From contig CANMSN010000002.1 of NCBI GenBank assembly GCA_947500585.1, forward strand, positions 1 to 64,000: a DNA stretch of 64,000 nt, written 5' to 3'. The position numbers were made by a program, and so were the translations under genes. Below the pieces are notes generated by a model that saw only the letters and a list, made by a program, of their open reading frames with translations, ran no database searches and had not been told where the DNA came from. Numbering within the stretch: the first letter of the stretch is position 1; each line of letters begins with the position of its first letter. Positions 17,919 through 27,129 of the stretch are shown piece after piece. This stretch comes from an uncultured Flavobacteriaceae bacterium (GTDB taxonomy: Bacteria > Bacteroidota > Bacteroidia > Flavobacteriales > Flavobacteriaceae).

Positions 17919-17946
17919 AAAAAGCCTTTCCGAATTGGAAAGGCTT
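17919..17946 (-). terminator. Terminator of the adhesin–PorP/SprF–OmpA operon
   Basis: The stem AAGCCTTTCC/GGAAAGGCTT (10 bp, loop of 5) is followed on the minus strand by UUUUUG. It lies 47 nt past the stop of the OmpA-family gene, the last gene of the operon. Confidence 0.85.
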
Positions 17947-17992
17947 AATCAAATAATTTTGGTTGATTACGGTTGGTTATATAGGTTTTTGG

Positions 17993-19879
17993 TTAATATA
18001 AAATAGTGAATTCACAACGTCTGTTAATATCATAGTCTTTCTCTGAGCAAATACCTTCGTCAACACATCTATTAAGCGGTTGTGTTTCGCCATAGCCGAC
18101 ACTTTTTAGTCGGTTTCTTTGGATACCTTGACTTACTAAATACTCTAAAGTGGATGCTGCACGACGCATAGACAAGCCTAAATTGAAATCGTCATCTCCT
18201 CGTGCATCGGTATGTGCTGAAACTTCAACTTCCATGGATGGATATTTTTTCATCAAATCCACCAAAACATCTAAGATTTTTGCAGCGTCTTCTCGAATAT
18301 TAGCTTTATCGAAATCAAAGAAGATTTTATCTAATTGAATTTGTAAATAGCCTTTTTTATTTTCTCTTATACGTTCCTCTGCGTCATCAAAAGATTCTAA
18401 AGTTAAGTTTAAATTATGCTGAACCCTACCTTCGCTATCGGTTGAAAACTCGACATCCTCTGCGATATAATCTTTTATTTTCCCTCGTACCTTATACTTT
18501 TTATTGGGTTCTATTTTAAATAAATAGTAGGCATCATCACCAACAAATACTTCATCAATGACTTCTCCAGCTTCATCAAATAAGGTTACTAATGAATTAG
18601 GTAATAATTGTTTTGTGTTTTTATCTTTTACAACACCTTCAACTTGGTATCTTGTAGTAGGATTTATTTTTCTAAAAAAACCAAATAATCTATCTGTTCC
18701 TGTTCTATTTGACGATATATAACCTTGATCGTAACTATTTCTTAGTACATAAGAGAAATCGTCTAAACTACTATTTATAGAGCTTCCTAAGTTTTCTGGT
18801 TCATCAAAACCATCATTTAAAATATTACTTCTAAAAATGTCTAAACCTCCATAACCTTGATGACCTATTGACGAGAAATACAATACATTAAGTTCACTAA
18901 CAAATGGAAACTGCTCTCTATGTATGGTGTTTATAGTTGGCCCTAAATTAACAGGCTCGCCATACGTTTCATCATCGTTAATAGTAACTTTATAAATATC
19001 AAAACTACCCATAGATCCTGGCATATCGCTAGCAAAATAGAGTGTTTTTTCATCTTTACTTAAAGCTGGATGTTCTGTACTGTAGCTATCTGATGTAAAT
19101 GGTAGTGGCGTAATATTTGTCCAATCGCCATCAACTAATTCTGCTTTATAAATTTTAATATGCGCAATGCGTTCATTATCGGTTCTTTTTCGTTGCGGAT
19201 TAGTTCTATTAAAAAACATGGTTTTACCATCTTTCGTAAATACAGCGTTGCTTTCATGCGTACTTGAATTGATATTCTCAGAAAATGGTTTGATATCTTT
19301 TAAAACTATACTGTCATTTAATGTCGCCGTATATAAATTTAAATAAGGTAAATCGTTCCATGAATATGCTGGGTTATCTGAGCTTCTTGCAGATGCAAAA
19401 ACTACGGTGCTATCGTTGTAAAAAGATAAACCAAAATCGCTAGTTGAATTTTCATTAACAAATTGCTTTAATTCAAACTCATGCGGTGTTAATTCTTCAT
19501 TTTTTTCAATAAAAGCATTCGTGTTTATGGGTTGGTTATAATACCGACTTAAATACACATCTGCTTCATCATAATTCTTAATACCTTTTAAGGCTTGTGC
19601 AAATCGAAAATTATATTCGTTATCTATATTGTCACCATAGTTATCAAATAATTCTTTATAGGTTTTTATGGCATCATCCAAATCGGTAGTATAGTAATAA
19701 CTATCTGCTAAATTTTGCAGTACTTTTTTAGTGCGTTTTTGGGTTTCGTAACTTTTAGCCGCTTGTTTATAAGCACGCATTTCGAAGAGCAAATCAGCTC
19801 CTTTCAACTTTACGTCTTGAGCTAATGCTATTCCACTAACTACTAAAAGGCTAAGAAGTATGTATGTTTTTATTTTCAT
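17993..19879 (-). CDS. OmpA-family protein with TPR, PD40 beta-propeller and Cna-like domains
   Basis: This 628-residue exported protein has a signal peptide (residues 1–20) and TPR-like helices (about 22–150). A PD40/WD40-like propeller follows at about 170–430, with repeats such as DEKTLYFASDMPGSMGSFDIY. A carboxypeptidase-regulatory-like beta-sandwich (about 435–505) precedes the OmpA peptidoglycan-binding domain (about 515–628), with FDFDKANI and VSAHTDARGDDDFNLGLSMRRA. The final segment has a cysteine pair (RCVDEGICSEKDYDINRRCEF). Proteins with this layout routinely sit beside PorP/SprF proteins; by analogy with the PorE/PorP pair of Porphyromonas it probably anchors the PorP/SprF protein and cargo to peptidoglycan. 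It is the third gene of the operon, 18 nt behind porP/sprF, and a terminator follows. Confidence 0.85.
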   Translation of the reverse strand: MKIKTYILLSLLVVSGIALAQDVKLKGADLLFEMRAYKQAAKSYETQKRTKKVLQNLADSYYYTTDLDDAIKTYKELFDNYGDNIDNEYNFRFAQALKGIKNYDEADVYLSRYYNQPINTNAFIEKNEELTPHEFELKQFVNENSTSDFGLSFYNDSTVVFASARSSDNPAYSWNDLPYLNLYTATLNDSIVLKDIKPFSENINSSTHESNAVFTKDGKTMFFNRTNPQRKRTDNERIAHIKIYKAELVDGDWTNITPLPFTSDSYSTEHPALSKDEKTLYFASDMPGSMGSFDIYKVTINDDETYGEPVNLGPTINTIHREQFPFVSELNVLYFSSIGHQGYGGLDIFRSNILNDGFDEPENLGSSINSSLDDFSYVLRNSYDQGYISSNRTGTDRLFGFFRKINPTTRYQVEGVVKDKNTKQLLPNSLVTLFDEAGEVIDEVFVGDDAYYLFKIEPNKKYKVRGKIKDYIAEDVEFSTDSEGRVQHNLNLTLESFDDAEERIRENKKGYLQIQLDKIFFDFDKANIREDAAKILDVLVDLMKKYPSMEVEVSAHTDARGDDDFNLGLSMRRAASTLEYLVSQGIQRNRLKSVGYGETQPLNRCVDEGICSEKDYDINRRCEFTILY

Positions 19880-19897
19880 GTTTTCATTTATTAAAAT

Positions 19898-20857
19898 TTA
19901 AAAGAATCTTGGAGAACGGTCGTAACCGCCTTTGAATCCGAATAAATCAATATCAAATAAAATGAATATTTCGTGGGAGCCTGAATTAAAGCTTCCTAAA
20001 TTGCTTGTTGTATAATCGTAGGCATAACCTATTCGCAGCTGTGGGGTGATTCTAAAATTAACCAATCCACTAACTGCATCACCTAAACGATATGCTAAAC
20101 CAGCTTCTAACCTTTGATTTATTAAAACATTAGCTGTTACATCTAAAGCTAACGGAGCTCCAGAAACAGCTCGAGCCATAAATGCTGGTTTCAATTTTAA
20201 GTTTCTATCAATATCAAAAACATATCCACCCGTAAAGAAATAGTGTACACTTTGCACGCCTGTTGCTACTACGCCGTTTTCAGACTCTAAATGTTTGGCT
20301 GACAACATGTTTGGTGCTGAGAAACCTAAATAATAATTATCGGTAAAAAAGAAAGCACCAACACCTAAGTTAGGGAATGCTTTACTTATGTTTTCATTAA
20401 AGGCAACATCAGTAGTTGTGTTACCTGATTGTAAAACGAATCCATTAAAATTAGTGTCAAAAAATGTAAATCCAGCTTTTAACCCAAAAGATAGGTTACT
20501 TTCATATCCAATTGGCAAAACATATACAAAGTCTGCAAAAACATTATTTTCACTAACTACATCTCCAATATCATCATTAGTAAATGAAATTCCAACTTCA
20601 ATTTTATTGCTTATTGGCGTATGTGTAAAAAAGCTTCCTGTTTTTGGAGCACCTTCTAAACCTACCCATTGTGTTCTGTAATGTCCGCCTAAATTTAATA
20701 TACCTTCATCGGCCGTTGCATAAGCTGGGTTTATAACACTCATATTATACATATATTGCGTAAATTGAGGATCTTGCTGCGCATAACTTTGATACGACAA
20801 GGCTATTACACTTAACAAAGCAGCTATTTTATAATATGTATTTAAATGTTTCATCAT
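19898..20857 (-). CDS. Type IX secretion system PorP/SprF family outer-membrane protein
   Basis: The 319-residue protein has a signal peptide (residues about 10–26, ending QSYAQQ) and then the family start DPQFTQYMYNMSVINPAYA. About 14 amphipathic strands lead to FILFDIDLFGFKGGYDRSPRFF. PorP/SprF proteins are outer-membrane barrels that are specifically required for secretion and surface attachment of type B CTD proteins encoded next to them, as SprF is for SprB. The gene lies between exactly such an adhesin (24 nt upstream) and an OmpA-family anchor (18 nt downstream), so it most likely serves that adhesin. Several paralogues exist in a typical genome, so I give no gene symbol. Confidence 0.92.
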   Translation of the reverse strand: MMKHLNTYYKIAALLSVIALSYQSYAQQDPQFTQYMYNMSVINPAYATADEGILNLGGHYRTQWVGLEGAPKTGSFFTHTPISNKIEVGISFTNDDIGDVVSENNVFADFVYVLPIGYESNLSFGLKAGFTFFDTNFNGFVLQSGNTTTDVAFNENISKAFPNLGVGAFFFTDNYYLGFSAPNMLSAKHLESENGVVATGVQSVHYFFTGGYVFDIDRNLKLKPAFMARAVSGAPLALDVTANVLINQRLEAGLAYRLGDAVSGLVNFRITPQLRIGYAYDYTTSNLGSFNSGSHEIFILFDIDLFGFKGGYDRSPRFF

Positions 20858-20880
20858 TTCAAATTTTTCTTACACTTAAA

Positions 20881-23800
20881 TTATCTACTCAAGTATAAGC
20901 GTCCTTGTACTGTTTTGTTTTCACCATCATTATAATTGAAAATATAGAAATAAACCCCTACTGGTAAATCGCCATTTCCTATTGTAAGTGATTGATTTGA
21001 TTTTCCATCAAATCTTGGTGTATTTGCATTTCCTTTATAAACAATATTTCCGTTACGATTATAAATTTCTATTTCAAAATTCGGATAAATTATCGCTAAA
21101 TTATCCATATCAAAGGTATCGTTTACACCATCTCCGTTAGGTGAAAACCCATCGGGAATAGTTAAAACACATGATGTTAAATCTGTTGTTACTTCTAACC
21201 TTACACTACTTTCACATCCAATCACTAAATCAACTAAAACAGCATAATACGTTGCTCCGTTAGAAAGCAAACTACTTTCAGAAACTACAGAACCACCACT
21301 ATCTGAATCATACCAAACAACATCATATGTAGAAGAATCGTAATCAATATTTGATGTTAATTCACTAATTATTGGATTATCATTGATACATAATTCTTGA
21401 TTTGAATTAATTAATATTGGTGTTGGTGTATCATTAACCGTTACTGTAACTTGAACATTAGTTGAAGATTCACAACCTGAACTGTTAGTTTGTGTTGCAT
21501 AATAATCTTCTCCATCTACCAAACTATCTGTTTCATTTGCTAAAATGGTTAATGCAGCATCTTCATACCAATTAACTGTTCCTGTGATTGTTATAGCATC
21601 ATTTAAGTTTGAAACCGTTGGATTATCTGCCAAACAAAATTCTGGATTCAGGTTAACTACAACTGGTGCTGCAATATCATCAACTGTAACCGTTATACTT
21701 GCACTTGCATCTGTTGTACAAGGCGAAATTGCTGTAATAGAATAGATGTACGTACCTGCTAAATCAACACTAGGATCAAATTCTCCTGTGCCACTAGTTA
21801 GAGCTGGTAACCATACGCCTCCTGATTGCGCTGATGTTCCTAAAAGTGGGAATAAATCGGTTACCCCATCAGCAACACAGATTAAAACAGAATTATCTGT
21901 TCCTGCATTAGGCGCTTGATTTACTGTTATATCAAAGCTTGCACTAGAACTACCACAACTATTAGTAATAGTGTATGTATATGTTCCTGATTGAACTGTT
22001 GAAGGATCAAATAGATTAGAAACTGGTGCTGAATTATAAGTCCACTCACCTCCAGAATCTGCACCAGTTAGATTAGAATTTAAATCGAATATGGCATCTG
22101 AACTACAAAACACTAAGTCTCCATTAGATACACCTGCGGTTAAAGGCTCTTCTATTGTAATTGTTATTGTTATGCTATCATCAACACATGGTGCTGAAGC
22201 TATAATATAATATGTAAATTGATAATTATTAGCACTAAACCCTGTTACATCGTAAGTTGTAGGGTTCGCTACAACTGTTCCTGTGTTATCTGAACCTTCA
22301 TACCAAATACCACCGACATCTTGAGTGCCATCTAAACCTAAATTTAAATCTATAGTTGTATTATTACAAGCAGTAATTGGAGTTGATGCTAAGGCTCCAG
22401 CATTTGGAGTTTGATAAATTGTTGCAATAACTTCTGTTCTTATAGAAGATTCGCAACCTGTGGTTGCATTTACTTGAGTTGCATAATAACTTTCTCCATC
22501 TACTAAAACCGTAGTATCTATTAAAGGAGTTCCTCCTGTTGCATTTTCATACCATTGAATTGCGTTTCCAGTTATAATCAAATCGGAAATCGTTGCAGTA
22601 TCACAAAATTCTTGTGATGAAGCTGCTGTAGGCGCTACCACATCATTTATAATAATACTTACTGTAACATCTGCATCATCACAAGTCCCAATTGCATCTA
22701 CATCAAATGTAAAATTATAGATTCCTTCTGCTAACCCGTCAAGTAATACTGTATTTCCACTTAAAGCACCTGAAGTATCATTATCATTCCAAGTACCAGT
22801 TTGGTCTTCACCTTCTAAGGAATCAAATAAATTATATGTTTGCCCTGAAGTGATATCTGCAACACAAAATTCCGCTGGAGTATTTGGGGTTCCTGATTCC
22901 GGAGCTGGATTAATAGTTACCATAACTGTTGAACTACTTTCACATCCATTTATTATATCAGTAATAGTATATGTGAAATTATATGACCCAACTGTGGTTA
23001 GTAGCGTTACATCCACTATACTTCCTGTTAAAGCACCAGTTGCGTTGTCATCTGCCCAAACTCCACCTGAATCTTCTCCAGTCAATTGGTCGAATAAGTC
23101 CAATGGTGAACTAGCAGCTAAATCATTTTCACAAAAAACTGCCTCTGTTGGAGTTCCTGTTTCTGGAGCTGGTAATATTATTATCTGTACTGTAACATCT
23201 ACATCATCACAAGTTCCAACTGCATCTACATCAAATGTAAAATTATAGGTTCCTTCTGCTAATCCGTCAAGTAATACTGTATTTCCACTTAAAGCACCTG
23301 AAGCATCATCATCAGTCCAAGTTCCAGTTTGGTCTTCACCTTCTAAGGAATCAAATAAATTATATGTTTGCCCTGAAGTGATATCTGCAATACAAAATTC
23401 TGCTGGAGCATTTGGGGTTCCTGATTCTGGAGCTGGAGCAATAGTTACAATAACTGTTGAGCTATTTTCACATCCATTTGCACCTGTTATAGCATATGTA
23501 AAATTATATGAGCCAACTGTGGTAAGTAATGTTACATCTACAATGCTTCCAGTTAAAGCGCCAGTTGTGTTATCATCTGTCCAATCTCCACCTGAATCTT
23601 CTCCTATTAATTGGTCGAATAAGTCTAATGATGGACTAGCAGCTAAATCATTCTCGCAGTAAATTGCTTCTGTTGTAGTTCCTGTTTCTGGTTGAGGAAT
23701 TACTTCTATTTGAATAGTTGTTGATTCTTCTGAACATACATTCGGTAATACATTTTGTGTATAAGTAAAATTATATGTTCCTGATGTTAAAACTGATAAA

Positions 23801-25089
23801 TCAATGGGTGAACTCACTACCGGGTCTGTGCTTGTGGTTCCTTGAGTCCATTGCCCTCCTGCATCTTCGCCATCCAATAATGTAAACAGATCAAGCGGTG
23901 TTGCTAAATTGGTCTCACAGAATGTAGTAGAGTTACTAGCAGAAATAGTTCCAGAAGTAAATGTTTCGTATATCGTTATAACCACATCGGCTGAACTACC
24001 AGAACATACTCCATTTACAGGAACTGAATACGTAAATGTATAAACTCCGGGTGTGGTTAGCGTAGCTATACTAACTGCACCTAAATGGTCATTTGTGGTG
24101 GTTAATGATGCATTATTAGACCAAGTTCCATTCGTATCTTTTGGTGCTCCTAATATATCAAATAAATTAAAATCTGCAGATGGAAGATTATTTTCACAAT
24201 AGTCTAAGCTTCCTGAAATTCCTGGATTAAAAGGATCATCAATATTAACTAAAACTGGGATAGCCTGACTTGGGCATGTTTCATTAATTTGAATATAATA
24301 TGTTTCATCATCAACGAGTAATGCCGTCGATTGTATAGAGTTTGTTCCATTACCATTTGAATCTATATCTGTATACCATGCAATTGCTGTTACTGTAGTT
24401 CCTGGATTTAAATCTCCAACTGTTGGATTACTATCTGAACAAAAATTCTGAATGGCGCTTGGCGATGGATCATTTGGTGTTTGTTGGACATTTGCACGGC
24501 CTAATTTTGCTTGAGATTTACAACCTGTTAAATCATCTACAATTACTACATACAAGATAGTAGTAACATTAACTTCTGTTGAAGGGTTAGCTAAAGTTGT
24601 AAGCGCAGCATCTAAATAAACTTCTGGAGTTCTTCCAGGAGGAGTAATAGGCGTCAAAACTTCATCAATATAGTCTTGTATTAATCTAGATTGATTAGAA
24701 CAGAAAATTTTATCTAGAATAAACGGGATTGGATCTACAAAAAAATCAATATTTATTGGTTGTCTAGAACCACAGTCTACTCCACTATCATTATTATCTA
24801 TATATAATACCCCTTCTTGGTTTACAAGTTCACTGACTACGAATGGTACTCCTCCAGTTGGATCAGAATACCATCGTACTGTAGCCCCATTTGTTACAAT
24901 ACTTCCATTATTTACCAATAAAGTCGTTAACGCCCCATAAGTTAACCCAGCTCCTTCTTCACAGATTGGAGGCGGATTTGATGTTATTACTGTAGGACAT
25001 TGCGCATTTACAGAAACTGTTAGCCAAAGAAAAACTATAAAAAAGGAAACAAATAATTTTGCGTACCTTAAGAGGAAATTAGTTTTCAT
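20881..25089 (-). CDS. Giant repeat adhesin with gliding-motility-associated (type B) C-terminal domain
   Basis: This 1402-residue secreted protein has a signal peptide (ending VSVNAQC at residue about 30), many Ig-like repeats each with a CENDL, CVADI or CSSD cysteine, and a type B sorting domain at about 1310–1402. That domain starts IPDGFSPNGDGVNDTF and ends GVYFYIFNYNDGE…GRLYLSR. Such proteins cross the outer membrane through SprA and are displayed on the surface, often for adhesion or gliding. Inside, a two-domain module of 175 residues is tandemly duplicated (DNA about 22641–23690), with the sequences PETGTxTEAxxCENDLAAS and PESGTPNxPAEFC in both copies. The gene heads an operon with PorP/SprF and OmpA proteins. 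Ligand and role are unknown; it is shorter than SprB. Confidence 0.9.
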   Translation of the reverse strand: MKTNFLLRYAKLFVSFFIVFLWLTVSVNAQCPTVITSNPPPICEEGAGLTYGALTTLLVNNGSIVTNGATVRWYSDPTGGVPFVVSELVNQEGVLYIDNNDSGVDCGSRQPINIDFFVDPIPFILDKIFCSNQSRLIQDYIDEVLTPITPPGRTPEVYLDAALTTLANPSTEVNVTTILYVVIVDDLTGCKSQAKLGRANVQQTPNDPSPSAIQNFCSDSNPTVGDLNPGTTVTAIAWYTDIDSNGNGTNSIQSTALLVDDETYYIQINETCPSQAIPVLVNIDDPFNPGISGSLDYCENNLPSADFNLFDILGAPKDTNGTWSNNASLTTTNDHLGAVSIATLTTPGVYTFTYSVPVNGVCSGSSADVVITIYETFTSGTISASNSTTFCETNLATPLDLFTLLDGEDAGGQWTQGTTSTDPVVSSPIDLSVLTSGTYNFTYTQNVLPNVCSEESTTIQIEVIPQPETGTTTEAIYCENDLAASPSLDLFDQLIGEDSGGDWTDDNTTGALTGSIVDVTLLTTVGSYNFTYAITGANGCENSSTVIVTIAPAPESGTPNAPAEFCIADITSGQTYNLFDSLEGEDQTGTWTDDDASGALSGNTVLLDGLAEGTYNFTFDVDAVGTCDDVDVTVQIIILPAPETGTPTEAVFCENDLAASSPLDLFDQLTGEDSGGVWADDNATGALTGSIVDVTLLTTVGSYNFTYTITDIINGCESSSTVMVTINPAPESGTPNTPAEFCVADITSGQTYNLFDSLEGEDQTGTWNDNDTSGALSGNTVLLDGLAEGIYNFTFDVDAIGTCDDADVTVSIIINDVVAPTAASSQEFCDTATISDLIITGNAIQWYENATGGTPLIDTTVLVDGESYYATQVNATTGCESSIRTEVIATIYQTPNAGALASTPITACNNTTIDLNLGLDGTQDVGGIWYEGSDNTGTVVANPTTYDVTGFSANNYQFTYYIIASAPCVDDSITITITIEEPLTAGVSNGDLVFCSSDAIFDLNSNLTGADSGGEWTYNSAPVSNLFDPSTVQSGTYTYTITNSCGSSSASFDITVNQAPNAGTDNSVLICVADGVTDLFPLLGTSAQSGGVWLPALTSGTGEFDPSVDLAGTYIYSITAISPCTTDASASITVTVDDIAAPVVVNLNPEFCLADNPTVSNLNDAITITGTVNWYEDAALTILANETDSLVDGEDYYATQTNSSGCESSTNVQVTVTVNDTPTPILINSNQELCINDNPIISELTSNIDYDSSTYDVVWYDSDSGGSVVSESSLLSNGATYYAVLVDLVIGCESSVRLEVTTDLTSCVLTIPDGFSPNGDGVNDTFDMDNLAIIYPNFEIEIYNRNGNIVYKGNANTPRFDGKSNQSLTIGNGDLPVGVYFYIFNYNDGENKTVQGRLYLSR
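22641..23690 (-). repeat. Tandem 525-bp coding repeat in the adhesin gene
   Basis: Two adjacent copies of about 525 bp (for example CCTGTTTCTG at 23681 and 23156, ACTGTAACAT at 23189 and 22661) encode the same two Ig-like domains. One copy has one extra codon (TDIINGC against TGANGC). The copies differ at scattered, mostly synonymous sites, so this is a true though fairly recent duplication. Confidence 0.85.
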
Positions 25090-25156
25090 AAAATTGGTTA
25101 ATTATAATTATAATTTAATAAATTTGTAATATGCAGATGACATATTAAGTCTTCAT

Positions 25157-25217
25157 CAAAATTATTTCCTTCGCAATATAACTGATTTTTTTGTATTTCA
25201 TCGATTTTTTTGTATTT
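25157..25217 (-). promoter_or_regulatory. Promoter region of the adhesin operon with 15-bp direct repeats
   Basis: On the minus strand a -7 box TAATTTTG (25157–25164) lies 67 nt from the adhesin start codon. Where a -33 element would be, two identical 15-bp direct repeats AAATACAAAAAAATC occupy 25184–25198 and 25203–25217, 19 bp apart. The placement suggests activator binding instead of a -33 box. Confidence 0.45.
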
Positions 25218-25252
25218 ATTTGCATTTTATCGATGAAAAAAGCATTTAAACG

Positions 25253-25281
25253 AAAAAATCCGCCTTGTAAAAGCGGATTTT
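25253..25281 (-). terminator. Terminator of the act–cytochrome oxidase operon
   Basis: AAAATCCGC/GCGGATTTT (9-bp stem, 9-nt loop) is followed on the minus strand by a U-run. It lies 26 nt beyond the stop of the oxidase subunit I gene. Confidence 0.85.
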
Positions 25282-25306
25282 AATCATATATAAAATATTT
25301 TGTTTA

Positions 25307-27100
25307 TTAGTGCTGAAGTTCTTCTTCGCCGTCTTTTAATGGAATATTTTGTGGGACGAAGTCAGAATCATGTCCAGGTTTACTATAATCATAAGGCCAA
25401 CGATATACATGAGGAATTTCTCCAGGCCAGTTACCGTGCATATGTTCTACAGGTGCTGTCCATTCTAAAGTTGTAGATTTCCATGGATTTTGAACTGATT
25501 TCTTACCATAAAAAATACTACTAAAGAAGTTGTATAAATATATTATTTGAACCACACCACCAATTAGAGCGAAGATGGTAATAATAACATTTACATTTGC
25601 TAAATCATCAAATAATGGAAAATTAGAGTTTGTATAGTAACGACGAGGTAATCCTGCCATTCCTATAAAGTGCATTGGAAAAAACACACCATATGCACAA
25701 ACTGCAGTTACCCAAAAATGGATATATCCTAAGTTTTTATTAAGCATACGACCAAACATTCTTGGATACCAATGATAAATTCCTGCAAACATACCATATA
25801 AAGCAGAGATACCCATTACTAAGTGGAAGTGAGCTACTACAAAGTATGTATCGTGTACATTGATATCTAAAGCACTATCACCTAATATAATTCCAGTTAA
25901 ACCACCTGTTATGAATGTAGAAACAAAACCTATAGAAAATAACATCGCTGGATTCATCTGCAAATTACCTTTCCAGAGTGTTGTTATCCAGTTGAAAGCC
26001 TTTACAGCTGATGGTATTGCAATTAATAATGTTGTAAACGTAAATACTGAACCTAAAAATGGATTCATACCAGAAATAAACATATGGTGACCCCATACTA
26101 TAGTAGATAAGAATGCAATGGCTAGTATAGATGCAATCATGGCACGGTAACCAAATATAGGTTTACGTGAATTTGATGCTAATATCTCAGAAACTAGTCC
26201 CATTGCTGGTAATATTACAATGTAAACTTCTGGATGTCCTAAGAACCAAAAAAGGTGTTCGAATAATACAGGTGAACCACCTTGGTAATGTAAAACTTCA
26301 CCTTGAATAAATATATCTGATAAGAAGAATGATGTTCCAAAACTTCTATCCATTATCAATAATAAAGCTGCAGATAATAATACTGGGAATGAAATAACAC
26401 CAATGACTGCAGTTATAAAAAATGTCCATATTGTTAAAGGAAGTCTTGTCATAGACATACCTTTTGTACGTAAGTTAATTACAGTAACAATATAGTTTAA
26501 CGATCCTAATAAAGAAGAAGCAATAAATATAGCCATAGATACTAACCATAAGGTCATACCCATGCCTGAACCTCCTTGGGCTAACGGCAATGCACTTAAT
26601 GGCGGATAAATAGTCCATCCAGCCGCTGCAGGTCCTGCTTCTACAAATAAAGAAATAACCATGATAACACTAGATAGGAAAAATAACCAATATGAAACCA
26701 TGTTTAAAAACCCTGATGCCATATCACGTGCACCAATCTGTAATGGAATTAATAAGTTACTAAACGTACCACTTAAACCAGCTGTTAATACAAAGAATAC
26801 CATTATGGTACCATGAATAGTTACCAATGCTAAATAAATATCTGCATCCATAACACCGTCTGGAGCCCATTTACCTAATAATGCTTCAAATAGAACATTA
26901 GGTTCTTCTGGCCATGCGATTTGCATACGCATCATCATAGACATTAAAACCCCAATAACTCCCATTATAGTACCTGTAATTAGATACTGCTTAGCAATCA
27001 TTTTATGGTCTTGACTAAATATATATTTAGTTACAAAGGTTTCTTTATGATGATGCCCGTGGTCGTCGTCGTGAGCGTGAGTATCTGCGTGTGCTGACAT
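25307..27100 (-). CDS. ctaD: Cytochrome c oxidase subunit I
   Basis: This is the catalytic subunit of the terminal heme-copper oxidase: 597 residues with about 12 membrane helices. The heme a ligand is in TIHGTIMVFF. The HPEVYI motif carries the CuB histidine and its cross-linked tyrosine (type A oxidase). The CuB pair is in WGHHMFISG, and HFHLVMG carries the heme a and a3 ligands. A His/Asp-rich N-terminus (SAHADTHAHDDDHGHHH, residues 2–18) precedes the first helix. It is the last gene of the act operon, so quinol electrons from alternative complex III are probably passed straight to this enzyme, as in the F. johnsoniae ACIII–oxidase supercomplex. Confidence 0.97.
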   Translation of the reverse strand: MSAHADTHAHDDDHGHHHKETFVTKYIFSQDHKMIAKQYLITGTIMGVIGVLMSMMMRMQIAWPEEPNVLFEALLGKWAPDGVMDADIYLALVTIHGTIMVFFVLTAGLSGTFSNLLIPLQIGARDMASGFLNMVSYWLFFLSSVIMVISLFVEAGPAAAGWTIYPPLSALPLAQGGSGMGMTLWLVSMAIFIASSLLGSLNYIVTVINLRTKGMSMTRLPLTIWTFFITAVIGVISFPVLLSAALLLIMDRSFGTSFFLSDIFIQGEVLHYQGGSPVLFEHLFWFLGHPEVYIVILPAMGLVSEILASNSRKPIFGYRAMIASILAIAFLSTIVWGHHMFISGMNPFLGSVFTFTTLLIAIPSAVKAFNWITTLWKGNLQMNPAMLFSIGFVSTFITGGLTGIILGDSALDINVHDTYFVVAHFHLVMGISALYGMFAGIYHWYPRMFGRMLNKNLGYIHFWVTAVCAYGVFFPMHFIGMAGLPRRYYTNSNFPLFDDLANVNVIITIFALIGGVVQIIYLYNFFSSIFYGKKSVQNPWKSTTLEWTAPVEHMHGNWPGEIPHVYRWPYDYSKPGHDSDFVPQNIPLKDGEEELQH

Positions 27101-27129
27101 AATCTTATATCGGTTTTTCTTTTTTAAAT

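Noticed and set aside
21545-23662. Long open frames on the plus strand opposite the adhesin gene
   Set aside because: They follow the repeated structure of the adhesin gene in another frame, have odd composition and no recognisable protein features, so they are shadows.
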